A stretch of 64,000 bases of DNA, taken from assembly GCF_932526225.1 (NCBI RefSeq), contig NC_064045.1, forward strand, positions 124,001-188,000, in the 5' to 3' direction. Positions within the stretch are counted from its first letter, which is position 1, and every line of letters begins with the position of its first letter. Under the pieces are notes generated by a model, which did no database searches, was not told the origin of the DNA, and worked only from the letters and a program-made list of their open reading frames with translations. This document shows positions 10,607 through 20,518 of the stretch, one piece after another. Both the position numbers and the translations under genes were made by a program. This DNA comes from Nematostella vectensis (Eukaryota; Cnidaria; Anthozoa; Actiniaria; Edwardsiidae).

Positions 10607-10870
10607 AAAAAGTCTCTAGTTTATCTTACCTGGATTCGAACCCTGGCCCGTTTGCTTGAGAAGCGAAGCCCGTACCACTGAGCCATAGCGCCACTCTCGA
10701 GATATCAAGGAAAAACTACTCTATACCTTATAAGGCTGGGTAAACAAGGCTATACGGTAGTTACTTCTAGTTTTCAAGAGAGTGGCGCGATAGCTCAGTG
10801 GTACGGGCTTCGCTTCTCTAGCAAGAGGACCGGGGTTTGAATCCATGTAAGATCAACTTGAGATTTTTTT
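10607..10870. repeat. Divergent tRNA-like dyad 8
   Basis: Minus module 10607-10698 and plus module 10780-10870, with T7 at 10864-10870. Plus box B is GGTTTGAATCC and the loop region reads TTCTCTA. Confidence 0.84.
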
Positions 10871-12015
10871 AGGGGTGTAAAGACAAGGACGTTAAGGGGA
10901 CGTTAAGATAAGTGAGTTTTTGGGTGATTTGACATGTGTACAGGCTAACAAGAGTTACTCAAAGGGGTACTAGGTTTCAAGAAATGGTAATAAGGGTCAA
11001 TTATATCAAGAACTAGGTCATAGGGGTGCAAGTTATGAATGAGTTGTTACACAGGGGTAGAGGGTATCAATAGCTTGGTCTTGAAGGTGCAGGGTTTTAG
11101 GGAATGGTTTAACCAGTCACAGGGTTTCAAGAGCTAGGTAATATGGGTACATTATAATAATTAAAAATAATAATATTTAATAATAATAATTATTAATAGT
11201 AATAATTAATAATAATAGCTACCCTATATCCCTGAGTATCCACGCCTAACTAAGCTACACCCCTACGACCTAGTACTAACTACGCTATACTCCTGAATAC
11301 CTACCCCTAACTGAGCCTCACCCCTATGACCTAGCAATATCTACACTTTACCCCTGAGTACCCAACACTTGCTAAGCTACACCCCTGTGACGTAGCACTA
11401 ACTATCTTATACCCCTAAATACCCAACCGAAACTAAACTACACCCCTATGTTCCAGCACTAACTAGCCTATACCCCTGAGTACCCACACCTAGCTAAGCT
11501 ACACCCCTACGACCTAGCACTAACTGGCCTATACCCCTGAATACCCAACCCTAATAAAACTACACCTCTACTACCTAGCACTAACTACCCTATACCCATT
11601 AATACTCACCCCTAACTACGCTACACCCTTTATGACTTGGCTGTAACTACCCTATTCCCCTAAGTTCCCACCCCTAACTAAGCTAAACCCCTACGACCTA
11701 GCACTAACTACCCTATACCCATGAGTACCCACCGCTAACTAAGTTACACCCTATGACTTACCACTTACTACCCCATACTCCTGAGTACCAACCCCTAAAA
11801 AAGCTACACCCCTATGAACTAGCACTTACTACCCTATACCCCTGCCTACCCATCCCTAACTGACCTACACCCCTATGACACCTAATCACATAACTACCCT
11901 TTACCCATGTATGACCAAGCGCTTACCAGATTGCACCCCTGTGACCCTGCCTTTCATATCCTCTACCCCTATGCACTCACCCCCTAATGCCATCGTCCTT
12001 ACCTTAACACCCCTG
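10871..12015. repeat. Right flank, TAA tract, minisatellite
   Basis: Right-flank block 10871-11150, TAA tract 11151-11216, minisatellite and left arm 11217-12015. Ordinary unit; no gene is seen. Confidence 0.88.
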
Positions 12016-12083
12016 AAAAAGTCTCTAGTTTATCTTACCTGGATTCGAACCCTGGCCCGTTTGCTTGAGAAGCGAAGCCCGTA
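12016..12083 (-). repeat. Dyad 9 minus module, 3' part (interrupted)
   Basis: Holds the T5 run (12016-12020 as A on +), box B and the anticodon-arm region of the minus-strand module. The module breaks off after CCCGTA, where the retrotransposon fragment begins. Its box A half resumes at 12799-12824. Confidence 0.85.
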
Positions 12084-12118
12084 TCATACATACATACATA
12101 CATACATACATACATAAA
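12084..12118. repeat. (CATA)n microsatellite tail
   Basis: Seven or so tandem CATA/TACA units at the junction of the retrotransposon fragment; on the element's own strand this is a (TATG)n 3' tail. Confidence 0.85.
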
Positions 12119-12126
12119 CTTTATTT

Positions 12127-12168
12127 AAGTGTCAAAAGTGTTTAGCTAAAAAGCTAATTGTGGACACT
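12127..12168 (-). other. Nested hairpin in retroelement 3' end
   Basis: AGTGTC (12128-12133) pairs with GACACT (12163-12168). Inside it TTAGC (12142-12146) pairs with GCTAA (12153-12157). It lies just upstream of the AATAAA signal and the tail, where many non-LTR elements keep a structure recognised by their reverse transcriptase. The role here is inferred. Confidence 0.45.
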
Positions 12169-12511
12169 ATAAAAAATTAAATAATCAGATAATTAATAAA
12201 TAATATGATTTAGAATCTAATCTAGCTATATATAAAATATTAAAAATATTATAGAAAACTATACGTATTATACATATTAATATATTATATTATATACACA
12301 AACACTATATAGACGAACTATCATAGGCGTAGATACAAGTAAACAGTCATGTGTATACAAATAGACACAAGAACAAACAAACAAACTAACAAGCAACATA
12401 TAAATAAATAACAAAACAAATTAATATAAAAATATGATACAAGGGTGGTGCACACTCCTCATGTGCCCGACCGCCAGACAGCACACGGGACCACCCCACG
12501 TGCCCACCCCA

Positions 12512-12797
12512 CTAGGATGAGCATGCGATGCAGTCACATGCGCCATCCAGCAGGCCAAGCACATCAAGAGTGCGCACTCCCGTCCTAAAAGCCTGTAGGC
12601 TGGTCTTATTACGAAGTTCCTGACTTATTTTACCCCAGATATAGGGGCCTAGAAACCTTATGCTGTGTCTACCATATGTGATTGTATTAAATCTTGGAAC
12701 AGGAAAATCGCTCCTCAAGTTGTAACTCCTGTCTTGCTGAAAAAATATACTTTGAATATGCTCAGGAGCTAGGGAATTTCTAACTTTGTACATTAAT
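12512..12797 (-). pseudogene. Reverse transcriptase C-terminal fragment (non-LTR)
   Basis: About 95 residues of the region following the RT catalytic domain, starting near ILMYKVRNSLAPEH and ending CDCIACSS before a TAG stop. Family-like signposts are an LAPE-type segment, YNLRS, VPRFNT, a YGRHSIRFLGPYIW stretch (aromatic, GP then IW) and a terminal C-x-C-x2-C cluster. This pattern is typical of the end of ORF2 in invertebrate CR1/Jockey-like elements. The catalytic core and endonuclease are missing, so it cannot be active. Reading continues upstream without a stop into the satellite (GTG at 12820), so a chimeric 102-codon frame exists by chance. Confidence 0.75.
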
Positions 12798-12798
12798 A

Positions 12799-12996
12799 TA
12801 CCACTGAGCCATAGCGCCACTCTCGAGATATCAAGGAAAAACTACTCTATACCTTATAAGACTGGGTAAACAAGGCTATACGGTAGTTATTTCTAGTTTT
12901 CAAGAGAGTGGCGCGATAGCTCAGTGGTACGGGCTTCGCTTCTTAAGCAAGAGGACCGGGGTTCGAAGCCAGGTAAGATCAACTTGAGATTTTTTT
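12799..12996. repeat. Dyad 9: minus 5' part, spacer and plus module
   Basis: The box A half of the interrupted minus module is at 12799-12824. The plus module is at 12906-12996, with box A intact, box B GGTTCGAAGCC, loop TTCTTAA (nominal CTT) and T7 at 12990-12996. The minus module has lost its box A to box B spacing because of the insertion. Confidence 0.83.
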
Positions 12997-14184
12997 AGGG
13001 GTGTAAAGACAAAGCCGTTAAGGGGACATTAAGATAAGTGAGTTTGTGGGTGATTTCACATGTGTACAGGCTAACAAGAGTTGGTCAAAGGGGTACTAGG
13101 TTTCAAGAAATGGTAATAAGGGTCAATGATATCAAGAACTAGGTCATAGGGGAGCAAGTTATAAATGAGTGGGTACACAGGGGTAGGGGGTATCAATGTC
13201 TTGGTCTTGGAGGTGCAGGGTTTTAGGGGATGGTTTAACCAGTCACAGGGTTTCAAGAGCTAGGTAATATGGGTACATTATAACAATTACTAATAATAAT
13301 TAATAATAACAATTAATGATAATAATAATTAATAATTAATAATAATAGCTACCCTATATCCCTGAGTATCAACACTTAACTAAGCTACACCCCTACGACC
13401 TAGCACTAACTACGCTATACTCCTGAATACCTACCCCTAACTGAGTCTCACTCCTATGACCTAGCAATAACTACACTTTACCCCTGAGTACCCAACCCTT
13501 GCTAAGCTACAACCCTGTGACGTAGCACTAACTACCCTATACCCCTTAAAACCATACTCTAATTAAACTACACCCCTATAACCCTGTGTACCCACTCCTA
13601 ACTAAACTACACCCCTATGTCCTAGCACAAACTTACCTATACCCCTGAGTACCCACACCTAGCTAAGCTACACCCCTACGACCTAGCACTAACTTGCCTA
13701 TACCCCTGAATACCCAACCCTAACTAAACTACACCTCTACTACCTAGCACTAACTACCCTATACCCCTGAAAACCCACCCCTAACTAAGCTACACCCTTA
13801 TGACTTGGCTGTAACTACCCTATACCCCTGAGTACCCACCACTAACTAAGTTAAACCCCTACGACCTAGCACTTACTACCCTATACCCATGAGTACCCAC
13901 CGCTAACTAAGTTACACCCCTATGACTTAGCACTTGCAACCCTTTACCCCTGCCTACCCAACCCTAACAAAGCTACACCCCTATGAACTAGCACTTACTA
14001 CCCTATACCCATGCCTACCCATCCCTAACTGACCTACACCCCTATGACACCTAATAACATAACTACCCTTTACCCATGTATGACCAAGCGCTTACCAACT
14101 TGCACCCCTGTGACCCTGCCGTTCATATCCTGTACACCTCTGCACTCACCCCCTAATGCCATCGTCCTTACCTTAACACCCCTG
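12997..14184. repeat. Right flank, TAA tract, minisatellite
   Basis: Right-flank block 12997-13276, TAA tract 13277-13346, minisatellite and left arm 13347-14184. Confidence 0.88.
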
Positions 14185-14276
14185 AAAAAGTCTCTAGTTT
14201 ATCTTACCTAGATTCGAACCCTGGCCCGTTTGCTTGAGAAGCGAAGCCCGTACCAATGAGCCATAGCGCCACTCTC
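14185..14276 (-). repeat. Dyad 10: minus module only
   Basis: Complete minus module with T5 at 14185-14189. Its box A reads TGGCTCATTGG, one change from the usual. The plus partner is missing: after the spacer the sequence jumps at about 14360 into right-flank sequence. Confidence 0.82.
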
Positions 14277-14616
14277 GAGATATCAAGGAAAAACTACTCT
14301 ATACCTTATAAGGCTGGGTAAACAAGGCTATACGGTAGTTACTTCTAGTTTTCAAGAGAGTTTACTCACACAGGGGTACACGGTATCAATGGCTTGGTCT
14401 TGGAGGTGCCCTGCACCTGCAAGTTATGAATGAGTGAGTACTCATTCATAATTTGCACCACTATGACCTAGTTCTTGATATCATTGACCCTTAATACCAT
14501 CCCTTGAAGTCTAGTACCACTTTGACCAACTCTTGTTACCCTGTACACACCTGTCAACTCACCCACTAACTCACTTATCTTAACGTCCCCTTAACGTTCT
14601 TATCTTAACACCCCTG
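14277..14616. repeat. Rearranged junction into inverted cassette
   Basis: Spacer 14277-14360 ends at GAGAGT and is followed by right-flank sequence in forward orientation (about 14361-14413). That is followed by an earlier part of the same block and then a fold-back. Arms 14418-14435 and 14440-14457 are 18 bp each, match at 17 of 18 positions and surround a 4-base loop. From 14440 onward the array reads in reverse. Confidence 0.85.
14418..14457. repeat. Fold-back palindrome at inversion breakpoint
   Basis: Left arm TGCAAGTTATGAATGAGT, loop GAGT, right arm ACTCATTCATAATTTGCA. It is built from right-flank sequence meeting its own inverted copy, as expected at a fold-back or template-switch breakpoint. 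Confidence 0.85.
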
Positions 14617-14879
14617 AAAAAATCCCAAGTTGATTTGACCTGGATTCGAACCACTTGCCTCTTGTTTGAGAAGCGAAGCCCGTACCACTGAGCTATCGCG
14701 CCACTCTCTTGAAAACTAGAAGAAACTACCGTATAGCCTTGTTTACCCAGCCTTATAAGGTATAGAATAGTTTTTCCTTGATATCTCGAGAGTGGCGCTA
14801 TGACTCAGTGGTACGGGCTTCGCTTCTCGAGCAAACGGGCCAGGGTTCGAATCCAGGTAAGATAAACTAGAGACTTTTT
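14617..14879. repeat. Dyad 11, inverted orientation
   Basis: The order is reversed. The module that is on + elsewhere is now on minus (14617-14708, T6), and the one normally on minus is on plus (14788-14879, T5 at 14875-14879). The plus-strand box A reads TGACTCAGTGG. Both box B sequences are GGTTCGAATCC. Confidence 0.83.
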
Positions 14880-15674
14880 CAGGGGTGTTAAGGTAAGGAC
14901 GATGGCATTAGGGGGTTGGTGCATAGGGGTACAGGATATGAACCTCAGGGTCACAGGTGTGCAAGTTGGTAAGCGCTTGGTCATACATGGGTAAAGGGTA
15001 GTTATATGATTAGGTGTCATAGGGGTGTAGGTCAGTTAGGGATGGGTAGGCAGGGGTATAGGGTAGTAAGTGTTGGTTCATAGGGTGTAGCTTTGTTAGG
15101 GGTTGGTAATCAGGGGTATAGGGTAGTAAGTGCTAAGTCATAGGGCTTTAACTTTGTTAGCGGTGGGTACTCATGGGTATATGGTAGTTAGTGCTAGGTC
15201 GTAGGGGTTTAGCTTAGTTAGGGGTGGGTACTCAGGGGTATAGGGTAGTTACAGCCAAGTCAGGCTCAGCCAAGCTCAGTTAGGGGTACGTATTCAGGAG
15301 TATAGTGTAGTTAGTGCTAGGTATTAGGGGTGTAGCTTAGTTAGGCGTGGATATTCAGGGATATAGGGTAGCTATTATTATTAATTATTATAATGTACCC
15401 ATATTACTAGGTCTTGAAACCCAGTGACTGGTTGAACCATCCCCTAAAACCCTGAACCTCCAAGACCAAGCCATTGATAACCTTTACACCTGTGTACCAA
15501 CTCATTCATAAGTTGCACCCCTATGACCTAGTTCTTGATATCATTGACCCTTATTACCATTCCTTGAAACCTAGTACCCCTTTGATCAACTCTTGTTACC
15601 CTGTACACCTGTCAAGTCACCCACAAACTCACTTATCTTAACGTCCACTTAACGTTCTTATCTCAACACCCCTG
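14880..15674. repeat. Inverted left arm, minisatellite, AT tract and flank
   Basis: Left arm and minisatellite in reverse (14880-15371), now G-rich on +. They are followed by a short AT tract (15372-15393) and the reversed right-flank block (15394-15674). The minisatellite is shorter than usual, with a compressed stretch around 15260-15290. Confidence 0.86.
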
Positions 15675-15937
15675 AAAAAATCCCAAGTTGATCTGACCTG
15701 GATTCGAACCCCGGTCCTCTTGTTTGAGAAGCGAAGCCCGTACCACTGAGCTATCGCGCCACTCTCTTAAAAACTAGAAGTAACTACCATATAGCCTTGT
15801 TTACCCAGCCTTATAAGGTATAGAGTAGTTTTTCCTTGATATCTCGAGAGTGGCGCTATGGCTCAGTGGTACGGGCTTCAATTCTCAAGCAAACGGGCCA
15901 GGGTTCGAATCCAGGTAAGATAAACTAGAGACTTTTT
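15675..15937. repeat. Dyad 12, inverted orientation
   Basis: Minus module 15675-15766 (T6) and plus module 15846-15937 (T5 at 15933-15937). Boxes A and B are intact on both strands. The spacer keeps CCTTATAAGG. Confidence 0.84.
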
Positions 15938-17067
15938 CAGGGGTGTTAAGGTAAGGACAGTGGCATTAGAGGGTGGGTGCACAGTGGAAAAAGATATAAA
16001 CGGCAGGGTCACAGGAGTGCAAGTTGGTAAGCGCTTGGTCATACATGGGTAAAGGGTAGTTGTGTGATGAGGTGTCATAGGGGTGTAGGTCAGTTAGGGA
16101 TGGGTAGGCAGGGATATAGGGTCGTAAGTGCTAGGTCATAGGGGTGTAGCTTAGTTAGGGGTTGGTACTCAGGGGTATAGGGTAATAAGTGCTAAGTCAT
16201 AGGGGTTTAGCTTAGTTAGCGGTGGGTACTCATGGGTGTAGGGTAGCTAGTGCTAGGTAGTAGGGGTTTAGCTTACTTAGGGGTGGGAAATCAGGGGTAT
16301 AGGGTAGTTACAGCCAAGTCATAAGGGTGTAGCGTAGTTAGGGGTGGGTTTTCAGGGTTATAGTCTAGTTAGTCCTAGGTCGTAGGGGTGTAGCTTAGCT
16401 AGGTGTATGTACTTAGGGGTATAGGCTAGTTAGTGCTAGGACATAGGGGTTTAGTTTAGTTATGGGTGGGTACAAAGGGTTATAGGGTAGGTAAGTGCTC
16501 GGTAATAGGGGTGTAGTTTAGTTAGGGTTGGGTATTCAGGGGTATAAGATAGTTAGTGCTACGTCACAGGGGTGTAGCTTAGCAAGGGTTGGGTATTCAG
16601 GGGTAAAGTGTAGTTATTGCTACGTCATAGGGGTGAGGCTTAGTTAGGGGTAGGTAATCAGGAGTATAGCGTAGTTAGTGCAAGGTCGTAGGGGTGTAGC
16701 TTAGTTAGGCGTGGATACTCACGGATAAAGGGTAGCTATTTTTATTAATTATTTTTATTAATTATTATTATTATTATTTATTTTTATGTACCCATATTAC
16801 TAGGTCTTGAAACCCAGTGACTGGTTGAACCATCCCCTAAAACCCTGAACCTCCAAGACCAAGCCATTGATAACCTTTACACCTGTGTACCAACTCATTC
16901 ATAAGTTGCACCCCTATGACCTAGTTCTTGATATCATTGACATTTATTACCATCCCTTGAAGTCTAGTACCCGTTTGACCAACTCTTGTTGCCCCATACA
17001 CCTGTCAACTCACCCACAAACTCACTTATCTCAATGTCCCCTTAACGTCTTTATCTTTACACCACTG
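15938..17067. repeat. Inverted minisatellite, AT tract and flank
   Basis: Reverse-oriented left arm and minisatellite 15938-16734, AT tract (TTA-rich on +) 16735-16788, reversed right-flank block 16789-17067. Confidence 0.87.
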
Positions 17068-17330
17068 AAAAAATCCCAAGTTGATCTTACATGGATTCGA
17101 ACCCCGGTCCTCTTGCTTGAGAAGCGAAGCCCGTACCACTGAGCTATCGCGCCACTCTCTTGAAAACTAGAAGTAACTACCGTATAGCCTTGTTTACCCA
17201 GCCTTATAAGGTATAGAGTAGTTTTTCCTTGATATCTCGAGAGTGGCGCTATGGCTCAGTGGTACGGGCTTTGCTTCTAAAGCAAACGGGCCAAGGCTCG
17301 AATCCAGGTAAGATAAACTAGAGACTTTTT
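17068..17330. repeat. Dyad 13, inverted orientation
   Basis: Minus module 17068-17159 (T6) and plus module 17239-17330 (T5 at 17326-17330). The plus box B is changed to GGCTCGAATCC and its loop reads TTCTAAA. Confidence 0.83.
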
Positions 17331-17734
17331 GAGGGGTGTTAAGGTAAGGACGATGGCATTAAGGGGTGAGTGCACAGGGGTAAAAGATATGAACGGCAGG
17401 GTCACAGGGGTGGAAGTTGGTAAGCGCTTGGTCATACATGGGTAAAGGGTAGTTATGTGATTAGGTTTCATAGGGGTGTAGGTCAGTTAGGGATGGGTAG
17501 GCAGGGTATAGGGTAGTAAGTGCTAGATCATAGGGGTGTAGCTTTGTTAGGGGTTGGTACTCAGGGGTATAGGGTAGTAAGTGCTAAGTCATAGGGGTGT
17601 AACTTAGTTAGCGGTGGGTACTCATGGGTATAGGGTAGCTAGTTCTAGGTCGTAGGGGTTTAGCTTAGTTAGGGGTGGGTACTCAGGGGAATAGGGTAGT
17701 TACAGCCAAGTCATAAAGGGTGTAGCGTAGTTAG
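17331..17734. repeat. Inverted left arm and minisatellite, cut short
   Basis: Reverse-oriented left arm and minisatellite with no AT tract or flank block. It ends at GTAGTTAGGGGT, where the cassette stops and forward orientation resumes. Confidence 0.85.
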
Positions 17735-17771
17735 GGGTTCGAATCCAGGTAAGATCAACTAGAGAGTTTTT
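17735..17771 (+). repeat. Partial plus module at cassette exit
   Basis: Only box B (GGTTCGAATCC) and the T5 terminator (17767-17771) remain of a plus-strand module; box A is missing. The joint shares GGGGT between the minisatellite side (TTAGGGGT) and the module side (CCGGGGTTCG). Confidence 0.83.
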
Positions 17772-18894
17772 CAGGGGTGTAAAGACAAGGACGTTAAGGG
17801 GAAGTTAAGATAAGTGAGTTAGTGGGTAATTTGACATGTGTACAGTGTAACAAGAATTGGTCAAAGGGGTACTAGGTTTCAAGAAATGGTAATAAGGGTT
17901 AATAATAACAAGAACTAGGTCATAAGGTGCAAGTTATGAATGAGTGGGTACACAGGGGTAGAGGGTATCAATGGCTTGGTCTTGGAGGTGCCGGGTTTTA
18001 GGGGATGGTTCAAACAGGCAGAGGGTTTCAAGAGCTAGGTAATATGGGTACATAATAATAATTAATAGTACTAATTAATAATAATAATAATTAATAAAAA
18101 TAGCTATCCTATATCCCTGAGTATCCACGCCTAACTAAGCTACACCCCTACGACCTAGGAGTAACTACGCTATACTCCCGAATACCTACCCCTAAATAAG
18201 CCTCACCCCTATGACCTAGCAATAACTACACTTTACCCCTGAGTACCCAACCCTTGCTAAGCTACATCCCTGTGACGTAGCACTAACTACCTTATACCCC
18301 TGAATACCTAACTAAACTACACCCCTATGTCCTAGCACTAACTAGCCTATACCCTTAAGTACATACACCTAGCTAAGCTACACCCCTACGACCTAGGACT
18401 AACTAGCCTATACCCCTGAATACCCAACCCTAACTAAACTACACCTCTACTACATAGCACTAACTACCCTATACCCCTGAATACCCACCTCTAACTAAGC
18501 TACACCCTTATGACTTGGCTGTAACTACCCTATACCCCTGAGTACCCACCCCTAACTAAGCTAAATCCCTACGACATAGCACTAACTATCCTATACCCAT
18601 GCGTACCCACCGCTAACTAAGTTACACCCCTATGACGTAGCACTTACTACCCTATACCCCTGAGTACCAACCCCTAACTAAGCTACACCCCTATGAACTA
18701 GCACTTACTACCCTATACCCCTGCCTACCCATCCCTAACTGACGTACACCCCTATGATACCTAATCACATAACTACCCTTTACCCATGTTAAACCAAGCG
18801 CTTACCAACTTGCACCCCTGTGACCATGCCGTTTATATCCTGTACCCCTGTGCATTCACCCCCTAATGCCACCGTCCTTACCTTAACACCCCTG
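17772..18894. repeat. Right flank, TAA tract, minisatellite
   Basis: Right-flank block 17772-18050, TAA tract 18051-18100, minisatellite and left arm 18101-18894, back in forward orientation. Confidence 0.87.
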
Positions 18895-19149
18895 AAAAAG
18901 TCCCTAGTTGATCTTACCTGGATTCCAACCCTGGCCCGTTTGCTTGAGAAGCGAAGCCCGTACCACTGAGCCACAGCGCCACTCTTGAGATATCAATGAA
19001 AAACTATTCTATACCTTATAAGGATGGGTAAACAAGGCTATAGGGTAGTTACTTCTAGTTTTCAAGAGAGTGGCTCAGTGGTACGGGCTTCGCTTCTCAA
19101 ACAAGAGGGCCGGGGTCCGAATCCAGGTCAGATCAACTAGGGATTTTTT
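18895..19149. repeat. Dyad 14, shortened plus module
   Basis: Minus module 18895-18986 and plus module 19068-19149 with T6 at 19144-19149. The plus module has lost eight bases (GCGCGATA) before box A, yet the joint rebuilds TGGCTCAGTGG, so box A survives. Plus box B is GGTCCGAATCC. Confidence 0.83.
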
Positions 19150-20255
19150 CAGGGGTGTAAAGATAAGGACGTTAAGTTGACGTTTAGATAAGTGAGTTTG
19201 TGGGTGAGTTGACAGGTGTATAGGGTAACAAGAGTTGGTCAAAGGGGTACAGGATTTCAAGGGTTGATATAAAGGGTCGATGATATCAAGAACTAGGTCA
19301 TAGGGGTGCAAGTTATGAATGAGTGAGTACACAGGGGGTACAGGGTATCAATGGCTTGGTCTTGGAGGTGCAGGGTTTTAGGGTATGGTTCAAACAGGTA
19401 CAAGGACTCAAGAGCTAGGTAATATTGGTACATTATAATAATTAATAATAAAAATTACCCTATATCCCTGAGTATCCACCCCTAATTAAGCTACACCCCT
19501 ACGACCTAGCTCAACCTACGCCATACTCCTGAATACTTACCCCTAACTAAGCCTCTACCCCTACTACCTAGCAATAACTACACTTTACCCCTGAGTACCC
19601 AACCCTTGCAAAGCTACACCCCTGTGACGTATCACTAACTTACCCTATACCCCTGAATACCCAACCCTAACTAAACTACACCCCTATAACCGAGCACTTA
19701 CCTACCCTATAACCCTGAGTACCCACCCGTAACTAAACTACACCCCTATAACCGAGCACTTACCTATCCTATAACCCTGAGTACCAACACCTAGCTAAGC
19801 AACACCCCTACGACCTAGCACTAACTACCCTATACCCCTGAATACCCACCCCTAACTAAGCTACACCCTTATGACTTGGCTGTAACTACAATATACCCCT
19901 GAGTACCCACCACTAACTAAGCTAAACCCCTACGACCTAGCACTAACTACCCTATACCCATGAGTACCCACCGCTAATTAAGCTACACCTCTATGACTTA
20001 GCACTTACTACCCTATACCCATGAGTACCAACCCCTAACTAAGCTACACCCCTATGAACTAGCACTTACTACCCTATACCCCTGCCTACCCATCCCTAAC
20101 TGACCTACACCCCTATGATACCTAATCACATAACTACCCTTTACCCATGTTAAACCAAGCGCTTACCAACTTGCACCCCTGTGACCGTGCCGTTTATATC
20201 CTGTACCCCTGTGCATTCACCCCCTAATGCCACCGTCCTTACCTTAACACCCCTG
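19150..20255. repeat. Right flank, short AT tract, minisatellite
   Basis: Right-flank block 19150-19432, AT tract 19433-19456, minisatellite and left arm 19457-20255. The tract is shorter than in the first 18 kb. Confidence 0.87.
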
Positions 20256-20518
20256 AAAAAGTCCCTAGTTGATCTTACCTGGATTCGAACCCTGGCCCGT
20301 TTGCTTGAGAAGCGAAGCCCGTACCACTGAGCCACAGCGCCACTCTTGAGATATCAAGGAAAAACTACTCTATACCTTATAAGGCTGGGTAAACAAGGCT
20401 ATAGGGTAGTTACTTCTAGTTTTCAAGAGAGTGGCGCGATAGCTCAGTGGTACGGGCTTCGCTTCTCAAACAAGAGGGCCGGGGTCCGAACCCAGGTCAG
20501 ATCAACTAGGGATTTTTT
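20256..20518. repeat. Divergent tRNA-like dyad 15
   Basis: Minus module 20256-20346 and plus module 20429-20518, with T6 at 20513-20518. Box A is intact on both. Plus box B is GGTCCGAACCC, with the second T of the TFIIIC core changed to C. Confidence 0.84.

Larger units (their letters stand above)
12084..12798 (-). mobile_element. 5'-truncated non-LTR retrotransposon fragment
   Basis: About 715 bp, minus strand, inserted into the minus module of dyad 9. In element order: the C-terminal end of a reverse-transcriptase ORF (stop at 12512), a 3' region that is GC-rich near 12440-12510 and then AT-rich, a nested hairpin (12127-12168), an AATAAA signal (12120-12125 on the complement) and a (TATG)n simple tail next to the left junction. 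The flanks share only TA or GTA, so any target-site duplication is very short or lost. Truncation at the 5' end, a tandem-repeat tail and no LTRs fit target-primed reverse transcription. Clade (CR1, L2, Jockey or RTE-like) is not resolved. Confidence 0.8.

Noticed and set aside
12084-12798. Full-length or active retrotransposon
   Set aside because: Only the C-terminal RT region and the 3' end are present; the catalytic core and endonuclease are absent.
14360-17740. Assembly error as the sole explanation of the inverted cassette
   Set aside because: Not excluded, but the multi-step left joint and the short microhomology on the right resemble real rearrangements; kept as a finding with long-read checking.
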